From: Roseiarcus sp963822215 | GTDB taxonomy: Bacteria > Pseudomonadota > Alphaproteobacteria > Rhizobiales > Beijerinckiaceae | DNA length: 64,000 nt | Reading direction: 5' to 3' | Assembly (NCBI GenBank): GCA_963822215.1 | Contig: CAWGGX010000007.1 | Span: forward strand, 744,001 to 808,000 | Part shown: one piece after another, positions 26,217 to 33,818 of the stretch | How positions within the stretch are numbered: position 1 is the first letter of the stretch | Layout of the letters: every line of letters begins with the position of its first letter | Translations under genes and position numbers: made by a program | Notes under the pieces: model-generated | Seen by the model: only the letters and a program-made list of their open reading frames with translations | What the model was told of the DNA's origin: nothing | Database searches by the model: none

Positions 26217-28295
26217 TCAAGGCCGCGGGATTGCAACCTCGATTGTGCCGGGCTCGGCAATGGTTCCACGCATCCGGAGCCCCACCGGATCTACGGCGCC
26301 GAGCAGAGGCGCGAGAAGATGACTGACGCCAGCGGCTGCATCGCGGTCCGACTGGAAATAATAGCCGATCCTTGGCGCTGGTCGTTGAGTATCGACGGGC
26401 ACGAGTTCGGCTACCTTCAGTCCGGCTGCCGCCAACGCCTGTTGTATGTCCGCCGCGCGGCCGGCGCGGCCCATCTCGTTCCGCGCCACATCCAGGACGA
26501 CGCGAACCGGCGCGAGCGTCGGCAAACCCGCGACAACCCGCGCAGCCGGACTTTCGTCCGCGGTCGGCGCCGTGCTGGCCAAAACATCCGGCGGGGCGAC
26601 ACCGACCTTCTGATCCGGAGCGGCGCCCGAAGCGGCAGGCGCGGCAGCCGTTCGAGGCGAGGCCGCTCGATCTGCATCCCCTGAAGCGCCAACTTGCTCC
26701 GCCGCATGCTCAGGGGGACCCTTACGCGCGGTCGGCGCGGAACTGGCCTGCATCCGCGGCGGCGCGCCTTCAGTGCTTGAATCCGTGGCGGCGTTCGGAA
26801 CGGCTGGCGCAGCGGCGTTCGGGGTCGAAACCGCTCGATCTGCATCCCCTGAAGCGCCGAGTGGCCCCGCCGCATGCTCAGGGGGATCCTCACGCGCGGT
26901 CGGCGCGGCGCCGGCCTGCAGCTGCGGCGGCGCGCCTTCGGCGTTTGAATCCGTGGCGGCGTCCGGAACGGCTGGCGCGTCGGCGTTCGGGGTCGAAACC
27001 GCTCGATCTCCATCCCCTGAAGCGCCGAGTAGCCCTGACGAAAGCGGTGAACCACCGGGTCCGGACCCCAGCCCTTGCGCAATCTTCTTCTTCCGCGGTG
27101 GCTCGTCGAGGGGCCCGGCGCCCGAGGGGCCCAGCGCAGCTGTCGCGAAAGACCGAATGGAACTCGGATCAGCCGTCGCGAGAAGATCCGGGTCCACGCC
27201 GGCCATGAGACGATCAAACCGGTCGAGACGCCGCATCTCATCCATCCGGCCGGCCGCCGCGGCCGCCCTTGCTCTCGCAGCAAGGCGATCCGGCAAGGCG
27301 GTCACCAATTTGAGCCCGTCTGGCGATGCGCTGTGCTCAAGGTTTACGATGCCCTCCAAGAGGGTCGAGACCAATTCGACCGACCCACTGGCAACGGCAT
27401 CCGCCAAATCGTCGACCAACGGATCGACGGCCCCGCCGATCTCTTGAGGGTTCGGCAGCGCCGGCGGTTGAGAGAGGTCCGATGGCGTCAAGGCCCTCTG
27501 CGGCGCACCGGCGTCCAGCGAGGCAGGCGGCCAACTCGAGTCCGCGGAGAAGTCGGGGAAAGCGACATAGCCGATCGCGGCGAGGCAGCCCACCGTAGCG
27601 ATGCCCGCCGCTGAGTAAGCCGCGAACCGTGCAGTTCGAAAGTGCGTTGGAGCCGGCGTCCGACCGACATTTCGGGCGGGCGCCGGATCAGGCGCCCCGA
27701 GGATTCCTTCCCACGATGGCGAACCCGACACCGCTCTGTTTGCTTCCTCACCCTGGAGCGATCGAAATGTCTCGAAATCCGGCCGACAGAGCCGGTTTCG
27801 AAAACTTTCAAATTCCGGTTGGGCAAGCGTATCGAGCAGGGCCGGCGCGGCGGCGAGCACGATCTGCAGGACGGGCTCATCCGGCTCCAGCAGTTCGGTC
27901 ATCAGCTTCAGATAACAGAGCGAGCGATGCGAAAGCGTATGGGCCTCGTCAATCGCGAGGATGACCGTCTGCTTCGGATCGGCCAACAGCAACCGCGCCG
28001 ACATCGCTACTGGGGCCAAGTCGCGGCAGCCCTCGACGCCAAAGGCGGCGCCGATCCTTTCCTGCAGTTCAGGCGGCTCGGGTAGCGGCGGTCGGATGTG
28101 CAGGGTCCGGACGGATGCGCTGGCGAACGCGGTTAATGCGGCCTCGGGCGCCCGCGCCGGGACTTTACCGCGTCCCGTGACGAGAATCGCCCGCTGTCCC
28201 GAGCGGAGAGCGTCAACAATGAACTGAATGACCTGAAGCTCAGCGAGGTGAGCAATTGGTCTTTGCTGTGATGGGTTATCTCCGCGAACGCTCAT
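26217..28295 (-). CDS. ExeA-like ATPase fold with broken Walker A, membrane helix and internal repeats
   Basis: 692 residues from ATG 28295; a longer frame upstream is antisense to the phospholipase gene. Residues 1-185 follow the ExeA/GspA AAA layout: Walker B VILAIDEAH at 111-119 is intact, but the Walker A slot reads VTGRGKVPARA (39-49) with no GxxGxGKT. A membrane helix spans 224-246. Residues about 421-590 hold three 56-residue units of the pattern LGASGDxDRAVSTPN, the third degenerate (168-bp DNA repeats, about 26525-27030). The C-terminal 90 residues (VRVVLDVARNEMG to IEVAIP) resemble the LytR C-terminal domain. Start of the OmpA/Sel1/oxygenase cluster; probably a membrane scaffold. 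Confidence 0.7.
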   Translation of the reverse strand: MSVRGDNPSQQRPIAHLAELQVIQFIVDALRSGQRAILVTGRGKVPARAPEAALTAFASASVRTLHIRPPLPEPPELQERIGAAFGVEGCRDLAPVAMSARLLLADPKQTVILAIDEAHTLSHRSLCYLKLMTELLEPDEPVLQIVLAAAPALLDTLAQPEFESFRNRLCRPDFETFRSLQGEEANRAVSGSPSWEGILGAPDPAPARNVGRTPAPTHFRTARFAAYSAAGIATVGCLAAIGYVAFPDFSADSSWPPASLDAGAPQRALTPSDLSQPPALPNPQEIGGAVDPLVDDLADAVASGSVELVSTLLEGIVNLEHSASPDGLKLVTALPDRLAARARAAAAAGRMDEMRRLDRFDRLMAGVDPDLLATADPSSIRSFATAALGPSGAGPLDEPPRKKKIAQGLGSGPGGSPLSSGLLGASGDGDRAVSTPNADAPAVPDAATDSNAEGAPPQLQAGAAPTAREDPPEHAAGPLGASGDADRAVSTPNAAAPAVPNAATDSSTEGAPPRMQASSAPTARKGPPEHAAEQVGASGDADRAASPRTAAAPAASGAAPDQKVGVAPPDVLASTAPTADESPAARVVAGLPTLAPVRVVLDVARNEMGRAGRAADIQQALAAAGLKVAELVPVDTQRPAPRIGYYFQSDRDAAAGVSHLLAPLLGAVDPVGLRMRGTIAEPGTIEVAIPRP

Positions 28296-28472
28296 ATCTG
28301 TGCACGCCAATCGCTCCCAACACCTTGTATTGGAAATCGGGGAAGAATGCGAGCGGGGACCGGACGCTTCCAAGCCAGAGCCTGCGCCGCTGCGATGCAG
28401 CGAAATTCTCTTGAACATGAAACAAAGGGCTCCCAAACAGGGGTCGCTGTCATGTTCCTTTTGAGGCTTCCG

Positions 28473-30590
28473 ATGAAAAGCATCCTTCTTGGCGCGACTG
28501 CGGCCGTCGCAATTGCGAGCCTCATCGAATCCGCTCTCGCCGCCGATTCCCGCCCTCTGGTCACGACCCAGCCCGATCCGCAGGCCGACGTCGCGCCCTT
28601 TTTCGTTGCCGACACGGACCCGCGCTGGTCGGGCGCCGACTGGTCGGCCGACGACATTGCGGCGCTGCGCAAGAAGATCAAATACGTCTTCGTCATCTTC
28701 AACGAGAACCGTTCGTTCGACCACGAATACGGCACGTTCCCCGGCGTCGACGGGCTCTATTCCGACGGCAAAAAGCCGCGCGCGCCGGCGGACACCCCGG
28801 GCTTCGCTGAGACCTACCTCGACACGGTCACCGGCCAGACGGTCACGGTCCAGCCGTTCCTCGTCGGCTCGGCGCAGAACGCTTCGTTCAAGGACTCAAC
28901 GGACCATTCGCATAAGGGACTTGCGGCCAAGCTCGACGTCGAGATGAAGGACGGCGTCCCGACCGCCAAGATGGACAAGTTCGCCGAGGTCGAGTGGCGA
29001 AAATACGCAGGCTCCGGCAGCGAGCGGGGCGAGAAGATGGGGACCCAGTTCGCCCGCCTCGTCATGGCGCATATGGACTGCGACAGCATTCCGTTCTTCT
29101 GGCGCTACGCCAGCCGCTTCACCATCTTCGACAACAATTTCGCCACTGAGGACACGCCCTCGACCCCGAACGCGATTGCGACCCTCGCCGGGCAGGCCGG
29201 CGAGACGCAGTGGGTGAAGCATCCGAGCCTGACCAACCAGCCGGCCGACACCGGCTTCACCGGCGTCATCTCCGGCACGATCAACGGCGTAAGCTACACC
29301 GGCACGGCGACGACGCAGGGCCCGCCCGTGGTCAACGACCCGCAGCCTTGGTGGGGTTCGGCGTTCGACGACACCGTCATCGGGCGCCAGCCGACCGCGC
29401 CGCACGAAGACTGGAGTCCGGGCAACACCGCCTCGAACCTGACCTTCGCCTCGCTGCCGCTGACGATGATGGGCGGCTGGATCAACCTATTCACCCAATG
29501 GGACCGCAACCCGCGCTTCGACCTTCCCGACCTGCAGAAGGACATTCCCGCCATCGCTGCGCGCGGCAATCTGCCGGTCGCCTGGCGCTGGTACCAGAAT
29601 GGCTATGACCTCGAGCCGTCGGACACCGGTCTCGTCGTCTCGCACAATGCGTATGTCAGCCACCATAACGGCCCGCAATATTTCGGCTACATCGCCGACA
29701 ACGCCGTCGAGCAGATGAACCTGCGCGGCGAGGGCGACTTCTTCGCCGACCTCAAGAAAGGCGAGCTGCCGGAAACCGGCGGCGTGTTCACCATCCGCGG
29801 CGGCTATTACAACCTCAACTATCCCAAAGAGACCGCCGTCATCCAGAACGCGAAGTACCCCGACCTGAGCGGCCTGACGCCTGCCGAACGCGCCAAGATC
29901 GCCAAGGTCAAGTCGGGCGACGACGACCACCCGGCCTATTCCGACAGCCAGCTGAGCGAGGCGATGGCCGCCCGTGCGATCAACGCGATCGCAGGCAACC
30001 CGAAGCTGTGGGAGCAAAGCGCCATCATCATCACCTACGACGAGTCCGATGGCCTCTACGATCACGTCCCGCCGCGGATTCTCAGCTACGGGCCCGACGG
30101 CCTGCCGCTGGCGCGGGGCGTTCGCATTCCCCTCATCCTCATTTCGCCCTATGCGCGGGCGCATGCGGTGTCGCACGCCGAGGGCGATCACAACGCGATC
30201 ATCGAGACGATCAACGCGCTGTTCGGCCTGCCGGCGCTCTCGAGCCTCCCCGACGAGAAACAGGCGCTGGCCGACGGCAATTCGCCGCCGTTCAACGCCT
30301 TCGCGCCGAAGGGCTTCGAGCAGAAATACCTGGGGCCGCGCGACACGCTGTCGCCGATCACCGACAGCCTGCTCTCGGGCTTCGACAAGGCGCGCGTGAC
30401 CGGCGCGCTGCCGCCCCTGCCGGCCTCGCTGGCGCTGATCCCAAGCGACGTCGTCGAGAGCTTCCCGCACTATGGCGGCAAGGGCTGCGCAGCGATCGGC
30501 GTCACGCCGGAGAACGTGAGGCAGAACATTCCAAACGCGATCCCGGAGGGGTTCAATTCGTTGCCCGCGACATTGCCGGACTACAATTGA
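28473..30590 (+). CDS. Secreted phosphoesterase (phospholipase C / acid phosphatase family)
   Basis: 705 residues. Signal peptide (MKSILLGATAAVAIASLIES, cleavage after ALAA). Phosphoesterase family PF04185 features: FVIFNENRSFDHEYGTFPGV near the N-terminus (metal and nucleophile region), EDTPSTPNAIATLAGQAG, YDESDGLYDHVPP and HAEGDHNAIIETINALF. Members hydrolyse phospholipids or phosphomonoesters in the periplasm, often to gain phosphate. The ATG at 28473 is chosen for the signal peptide; an ATG at 28452 is in frame. Divergent from the ATPase-like gene. Confidence 0.88.
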   Translation: MKSILLGATAAVAIASLIESALAADSRPLVTTQPDPQADVAPFFVADTDPRWSGADWSADDIAALRKKIKYVFVIFNENRSFDHEYGTFPGVDGLYSDGKKPRAPADTPGFAETYLDTVTGQTVTVQPFLVGSAQNASFKDSTDHSHKGLAAKLDVEMKDGVPTAKMDKFAEVEWRKYAGSGSERGEKMGTQFARLVMAHMDCDSIPFFWRYASRFTIFDNNFATEDTPSTPNAIATLAGQAGETQWVKHPSLTNQPADTGFTGVISGTINGVSYTGTATTQGPPVVNDPQPWWGSAFDDTVIGRQPTAPHEDWSPGNTASNLTFASLPLTMMGGWINLFTQWDRNPRFDLPDLQKDIPAIAARGNLPVAWRWYQNGYDLEPSDTGLVVSHNAYVSHHNGPQYFGYIADNAVEQMNLRGEGDFFADLKKGELPETGGVFTIRGGYYNLNYPKETAVIQNAKYPDLSGLTPAERAKIAKVKSGDDDHPAYSDSQLSEAMAARAINAIAGNPKLWEQSAIIITYDESDGLYDHVPPRILSYGPDGLPLARGVRIPLILISPYARAHAVSHAEGDHNAIIETINALFGLPALSSLPDEKQALADGNSPPFNAFAPKGFEQKYLGPRDTLSPITDSLLSGFDKARVTGALPPLPASLALIPSDVVESFPHYGGKGCAAIGVTPENVRQNIPNAIPEGFNSLPATLPDYN

Positions 30591-30669
30591 AACATTTCCC
30601 GTTGAAACCGGCGGGAAGCCGACCGGTCTCTCGAAACGTTTCAATCCTCAAGAGTTTGGCGTGTCGGCT

Positions 30670-30800
30670 CGCCCCCTCCACCGTGCTTCGCACGGTCCCC
30701 CTCCCCCGCGTTTCGCGCAGGGGAGGAGAGAGCCGTCGCCCATCCTCCCCCGCTTGCGGGGGAGGGGGACGGGCCGAAGGCCGGTGGTGGGGGCGACGCC
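30670..30800. repeat. Cluster of GC-rich palindromic repeats
   Basis: Three hairpins in a row: CCGTGCTTCGCACGG (30681-30695), CTCCCCCGCG with CGCGCAGGGGAG (about 30700-30725) and CCTCCCCCGC TTGCGGGGGAGG (30744-30765), followed by GGCCGAAGGCCGGTGGTGGGGG. Related GC-rich hairpins occur near 37290 and inside dnaE2 near 47910. They look like dispersed intergenic repeats rather than terminators. Confidence 0.7.
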
Positions 30801-30850
30801 GCCGTCGGCGCGATTCCTTTGAAAAGCTGATCACTTTCGGCGTTCGCCTC

Positions 30851-31810
30851 GTGTTCGCCGCCGCGGCGGCTCTCGCCGCGGCTTCCGCCCAGGCCGGCCC
30901 GGTCGTCGACCGCATCAAGGCGGACAACGTGATCCGCTGCGGCGGCGTCTCGCGACCGGGGCTGGTCGGCCAGTCGTCGGACGGCCGCGAGGCCTCCGGC
31001 CTTTTCCTCGACCTCTGCCGGGCGATCGGGGCGGCGCTGCTCGGGCCCGAGGGCCGCATCGAGTTTCATCCTTACGATTTCGCCGCCGCCTTCGACCTCG
31101 TGCGCGAAGGCCGCGACGACCTCGCCTTCCTCGACGGCTCGGAGATTCTCGATCATCGCCTCGCCGGCCGGACGATCCTCGGGCCGCCGGTCGCATTCGT
31201 CTCGACGGCGGCGATGGTTCCGGAGGACTCGGGCGTTAAGAGCCTTGCCGATCTCGGCGGCAAGTCGGTCTGTTTTTACCAGGGCTCCGCCGCGCACCAG
31301 AGCTTTGAGGCCTGGATGGCCGCCCACCAGCTCGACTTTACCCGCATGCCCTACACCGAATACGGCGAGATGGACGACGCCTATGGGGCGCACAAATGCG
31401 ACGCCGAGGTCGGCGAGATCGGCGACCTCGCCGTTGCGCGGCTCCCGGGCGACGGCAAAGCCGCAAAGAGCCGCATCTTGCCCGAGCCGCTCGCGACCTT
31501 CCCGGTGTTCGCGGTGACCCCGGCGAGCGACCCGCAATGGGCGGCCATCGTCGCGTGGGCGATCGTGGCGCTCGAACGGGCGGAACTGCCGGCCGGCCCG
31601 TGGACGGCGGGGGGAGGGGAAAGCGCCGGGGTCAAGGGCGCGGACTTCGGTCTGCCGGACGACTGGGCGAAGCGGGTTGTCGCGGCGGCGGGGACCTACG
31701 CCGACATCTACGCCCGCAATCTCGGCGACCGCTCGCGCTTGCGCCTGCCGCGCGGCCCGAACGCCCCGCTCGAGGCGGGCGGGCTGCTGGTGACGCCATT
31801 CCGGGAGTAG
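30851..31810 (+). CDS. Periplasmic amino acid-type solute-binding protein
   Basis: About 319 residues. Signal-like N-terminus (VFAAAAALAAASAQA), then a family-3 solute-binding fold: VIRCGGVSRPG, SGLFLDLCRAIGAALLG, DLAFLDGSEILDHRLAGRTI, then FVSTAAMVPEDSGVKSLADL and GKSVCFYQGSAAHQSFEAW. Such proteins capture polar amino acids for ABC importers or relay them to sensors; no permease or ATPase gene is adjacent. The start is uncertain: GTG 30851, or CTG 30827 for a longer signal. The same frame stays open far upstream through the repeat cluster, but that part is not coding. Confidence 0.75.
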   Translation: MFAAAAALAAASAQAGPVVDRIKADNVIRCGGVSRPGLVGQSSDGREASGLFLDLCRAIGAALLGPEGRIEFHPYDFAAAFDLVREGRDDLAFLDGSEILDHRLAGRTILGPPVAFVSTAAMVPEDSGVKSLADLGGKSVCFYQGSAAHQSFEAWMAAHQLDFTRMPYTEYGEMDDAYGAHKCDAEVGEIGDLAVARLPGDGKAAKSRILPEPLATFPVFAVTPASDPQWAAIVAWAIVALERAELPAGPWTAGGGESAGVKGADFGLPDDWAKRVVAAAGTYADIYARNLGDRSRLRLPRGPNAPLEAGGLLVTPFRE

Positions 31811-31895
31811 CGAGGGCAGGGCGGCAGGCACGGGACTGTAGTGGCTGACGGGACGCTCAAGAAGGCGCTTGCACGGCTGAGGCGGGGCTGAAATC

Positions 31896-31958
31896 CTTCA
31901 TCACAAAGATCACAAAGGGACACGAAGCTTTGTGTGTCTTCGTGTCCTTTGTGATGAA
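31896..31958. repeat. Palindromic repeat overlapping the Nudix start codon
   Basis: Arms TTCATCACAAAG and GGACACGAAG on the left (with a 9-base internal duplication) pair with CTTCGTGTCCTTTGTGATGAA on the right, around a short loop. AT-richer than its surroundings. Its right arm contains the ATG at 31954 used by the Nudix gene, so a hairpin in the mRNA could hide that start. Confidence 0.7.
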
Positions 31959-32457
31959 TTCGTGGACGCCGCAGCCCGTGCCCAAAACCAGCGCCGGCAT
32001 TCTCCTCTTCCGCAGGCGCCGGCAGGGCGTCGAGGTCCTGCTCGTCCATCCCGGGGGCCCGTTCTGGGCGAAGAAGGACGACGGCGCGTGGTCGATCCCG
32101 AAAGGCGAGACGGAGAACGGCGAGGATCCTGCCGGCGCCGCGAAACGGGAATTCGAGGAGGAGACCGGAGCGGCGGTTGGCGGCGCCTTGATCGACCTCG
32201 GGACGTTCCGACAGCCCAGCGGAAAGAGCGTCGTCGCCTTCGCCGCGGAAGGCGATTTCGACCCCGCGTCGCTGCAAAGCAATGTGTTTGCGATGGAGTG
32301 GCCGCCCCGCTCCGGCAAGACGGCGGAATTCCCGGAGGTCGACAGGGCGGCGTGGTTCGGACTCGAAGACGCGCAGACGAAAATCCTGAAGGGGCAGCGG
32401 CCGATCCTCGCCGCGCTCCTCGACCGGCTTGGCGGCAAAGGCGACGCCGGGCCCTGA
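31954..32457 (+). CDS. Nudix hydrolase
   Basis: 167 residues. Complete Nudix box, G-x5-E-x7-REUxEExG, in GETENGEDPAGAAKREFEEE followed by TGA. N-terminal strand PKTSAGILLFRRR and WSIPKGE match the group that hydrolyses nucleoside diphosphate derivatives (MutT/DUF4916-like); substrate unknown. The start at 31954 (MNSWTPQPVPKTS) is chosen over 31930 because residues before it come from the palindromic repeat. Followed after about 85 bases by the S49 peptidase. Confidence 0.85.
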   Translation: MNSWTPQPVPKTSAGILLFRRRRQGVEVLLVHPGGPFWAKKDDGAWSIPKGETENGEDPAGAAKREFEEETGAAVGGALIDLGTFRQPSGKSVVAFAAEGDFDPASLQSNVFAMEWPPRSGKTAEFPEVDRAAWFGLEDAQTKILKGQRPILAALLDRLGGKGDAGP

Positions 32458-32543
32458 GCCAGCCCCTTGCCAGCCTGCCTGCGGCTGTGAAATAGCGCGG
32501 GATCGACCTATACCCGGGCTTTCGCCCGCATGGGGAGCGTTGC

Positions 32544-33563
32544 ATGTCTTTCTGGCTCGAGATCGCCGCCTTTGTCATCAAGGCGATCATCATTGTCGCC
32601 GCCATAGGCGGGCTCGTCGTGCTGATCGTGCGCCTCGTCCGCTCGGCCGATGGACCGAAGGATCGCGAGATCCGGATCAAGTCGATCAATGACCGCTATG
32701 ACGCCATGTGCGACGCGTTCAACGCCGAGTTCCTCGGGCGGAAGGAGCGCAAGGCGCTGCTCAAGGCGCGTAAGAGAGAGGCCAAGGCGCGTCGAAGCCA
32801 GCCGGCGGCCAAGCGCATCTTCGTGCTCGCCTTCAAGGGCGACCTGCGCGCCACCGCGGTCAGGAGCCTCGGGCGCGAGATCGACGCGGTGCTGACGGTC
32901 GCGCGGCCAGGCGCCGACGAGGTCGTCGTGCAAATCGACAGCGGCGGCGGCACGGTGACCGGCTACGGCCTCGCTGCGGCCGAGATCCTTCGCCTGCGCG
33001 CGCGAAAGATCCCCGTGACGGCCTCAGTCGACCAGGTCGCCGCGAGCGGCGGCTATATGATGGCCTGCGCCGCCGACCGCATCGTTGCCGCGCCCTTCGC
33101 CGTCGTCGGCTCGATCGGCGTGGTCGCGCCGGCGCCGAATCTGCACAGGCTGCTCAAGAAGAACGACATCGACTACGAGGACATCACCGCGGGCGAGTTC
33201 AAGCGGACGATCACGCTGCTCGGCGAGCCCACCCCGGCCGGGCGCGAGCATTTTCGCGGCAAGCTCGACGCAATCCACGCCGCGTTCAAGGCGCATGTCG
33301 CGGAGCGCCGGCCGAAGGCCGACATCGACCGCGTCGCCGACGGCGACCATTGGCTCGCCAGCGAAGCGCTTCGGCTCGGCCTCGTCGACGAGATCGTGGC
33401 GGGCGACGAACTCTTGTTTCGCGCCCGCGACGGCGCGCGGCTCTACGAGGTCAAGTGGGAAACCCGCAAGTCGCCGCTGCAGCAACTCGTGAGCGGCTTC
33501 AGTGTCGCCGCCCGCAAGGCCGTGGATTTCGTCATGGCGCGCGCCGCAGGCGCCGGCGCGTGA
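32544..33563 (+). CDS. Signal peptide peptidase-like S49 serine protease (SohB type)
   Basis: 339 residues. One N-terminal membrane helix (residues 8-32), a basic linker, then the S49 fold with VVVQIDSGGGTVTGYG, nucleophile Ser168 in QVAASGGYMM and general base Lys220 in AGEFKRTIT. Residues 185-215 (VGSIGVVAPAPNLHRLLKKN) match SohB. It should lie at the inner membrane and degrade leftover signal peptides or membrane fragments. ATG 32544 is preceded by GGGGAGCG. Confidence 0.9.
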   Translation: MSFWLEIAAFVIKAIIIVAAIGGLVVLIVRLVRSADGPKDREIRIKSINDRYDAMCDAFNAEFLGRKERKALLKARKREAKARRSQPAAKRIFVLAFKGDLRATAVRSLGREIDAVLTVARPGADEVVVQIDSGGGTVTGYGLAAAEILRLRARKIPVTASVDQVAASGGYMMACAADRIVAAPFAVVGSIGVVAPAPNLHRLLKKNDIDYEDITAGEFKRTITLLGEPTPAGREHFRGKLDAIHAAFKAHVAERRPKADIDRVADGDHWLASEALRLGLVDEIVAGDELLFRARDGARLYEVKWETRKSPLQQLVSGFSVAARKAVDFVMARAAGAGA

Positions 33564-33818
33564 CGCACGCTTTTCCAAACGGGGGGATTTTCCTGGGACC
33601 GCGATCGCGGCATTGAGCGCGCGTGCGCCATCGAACGGTCGGCCGTCGGCCGAGGCGCGGAATGCTCAATGGCTGAAAATGGCCATGGTGTCATGATGAG
33701 CGTGGACGCGCGCCGCATCCGAGGCTCGTCAATTCCGGCCGGTGAGAAAAGGTCGGAAGAGGCAAGGTCGGGCGCGGCCGAGCGGGCCGCCACGCGTGTG
33801 GCGAAACGAGATCAACCG

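Noticed and set aside
28296..28724. N-terminal extension of the ATPase-like gene
   Set aside because: The added residues are antisense to the phospholipase signal region and unlike any domain; the ATG at 28295 gives a clean start.
30008..30850. Frame extending the solute-binding protein upstream to 30008
   Set aside because: It overlaps the phospholipase gene in another frame and then crosses palindromic repeats; the secretion signal starts near 30851.
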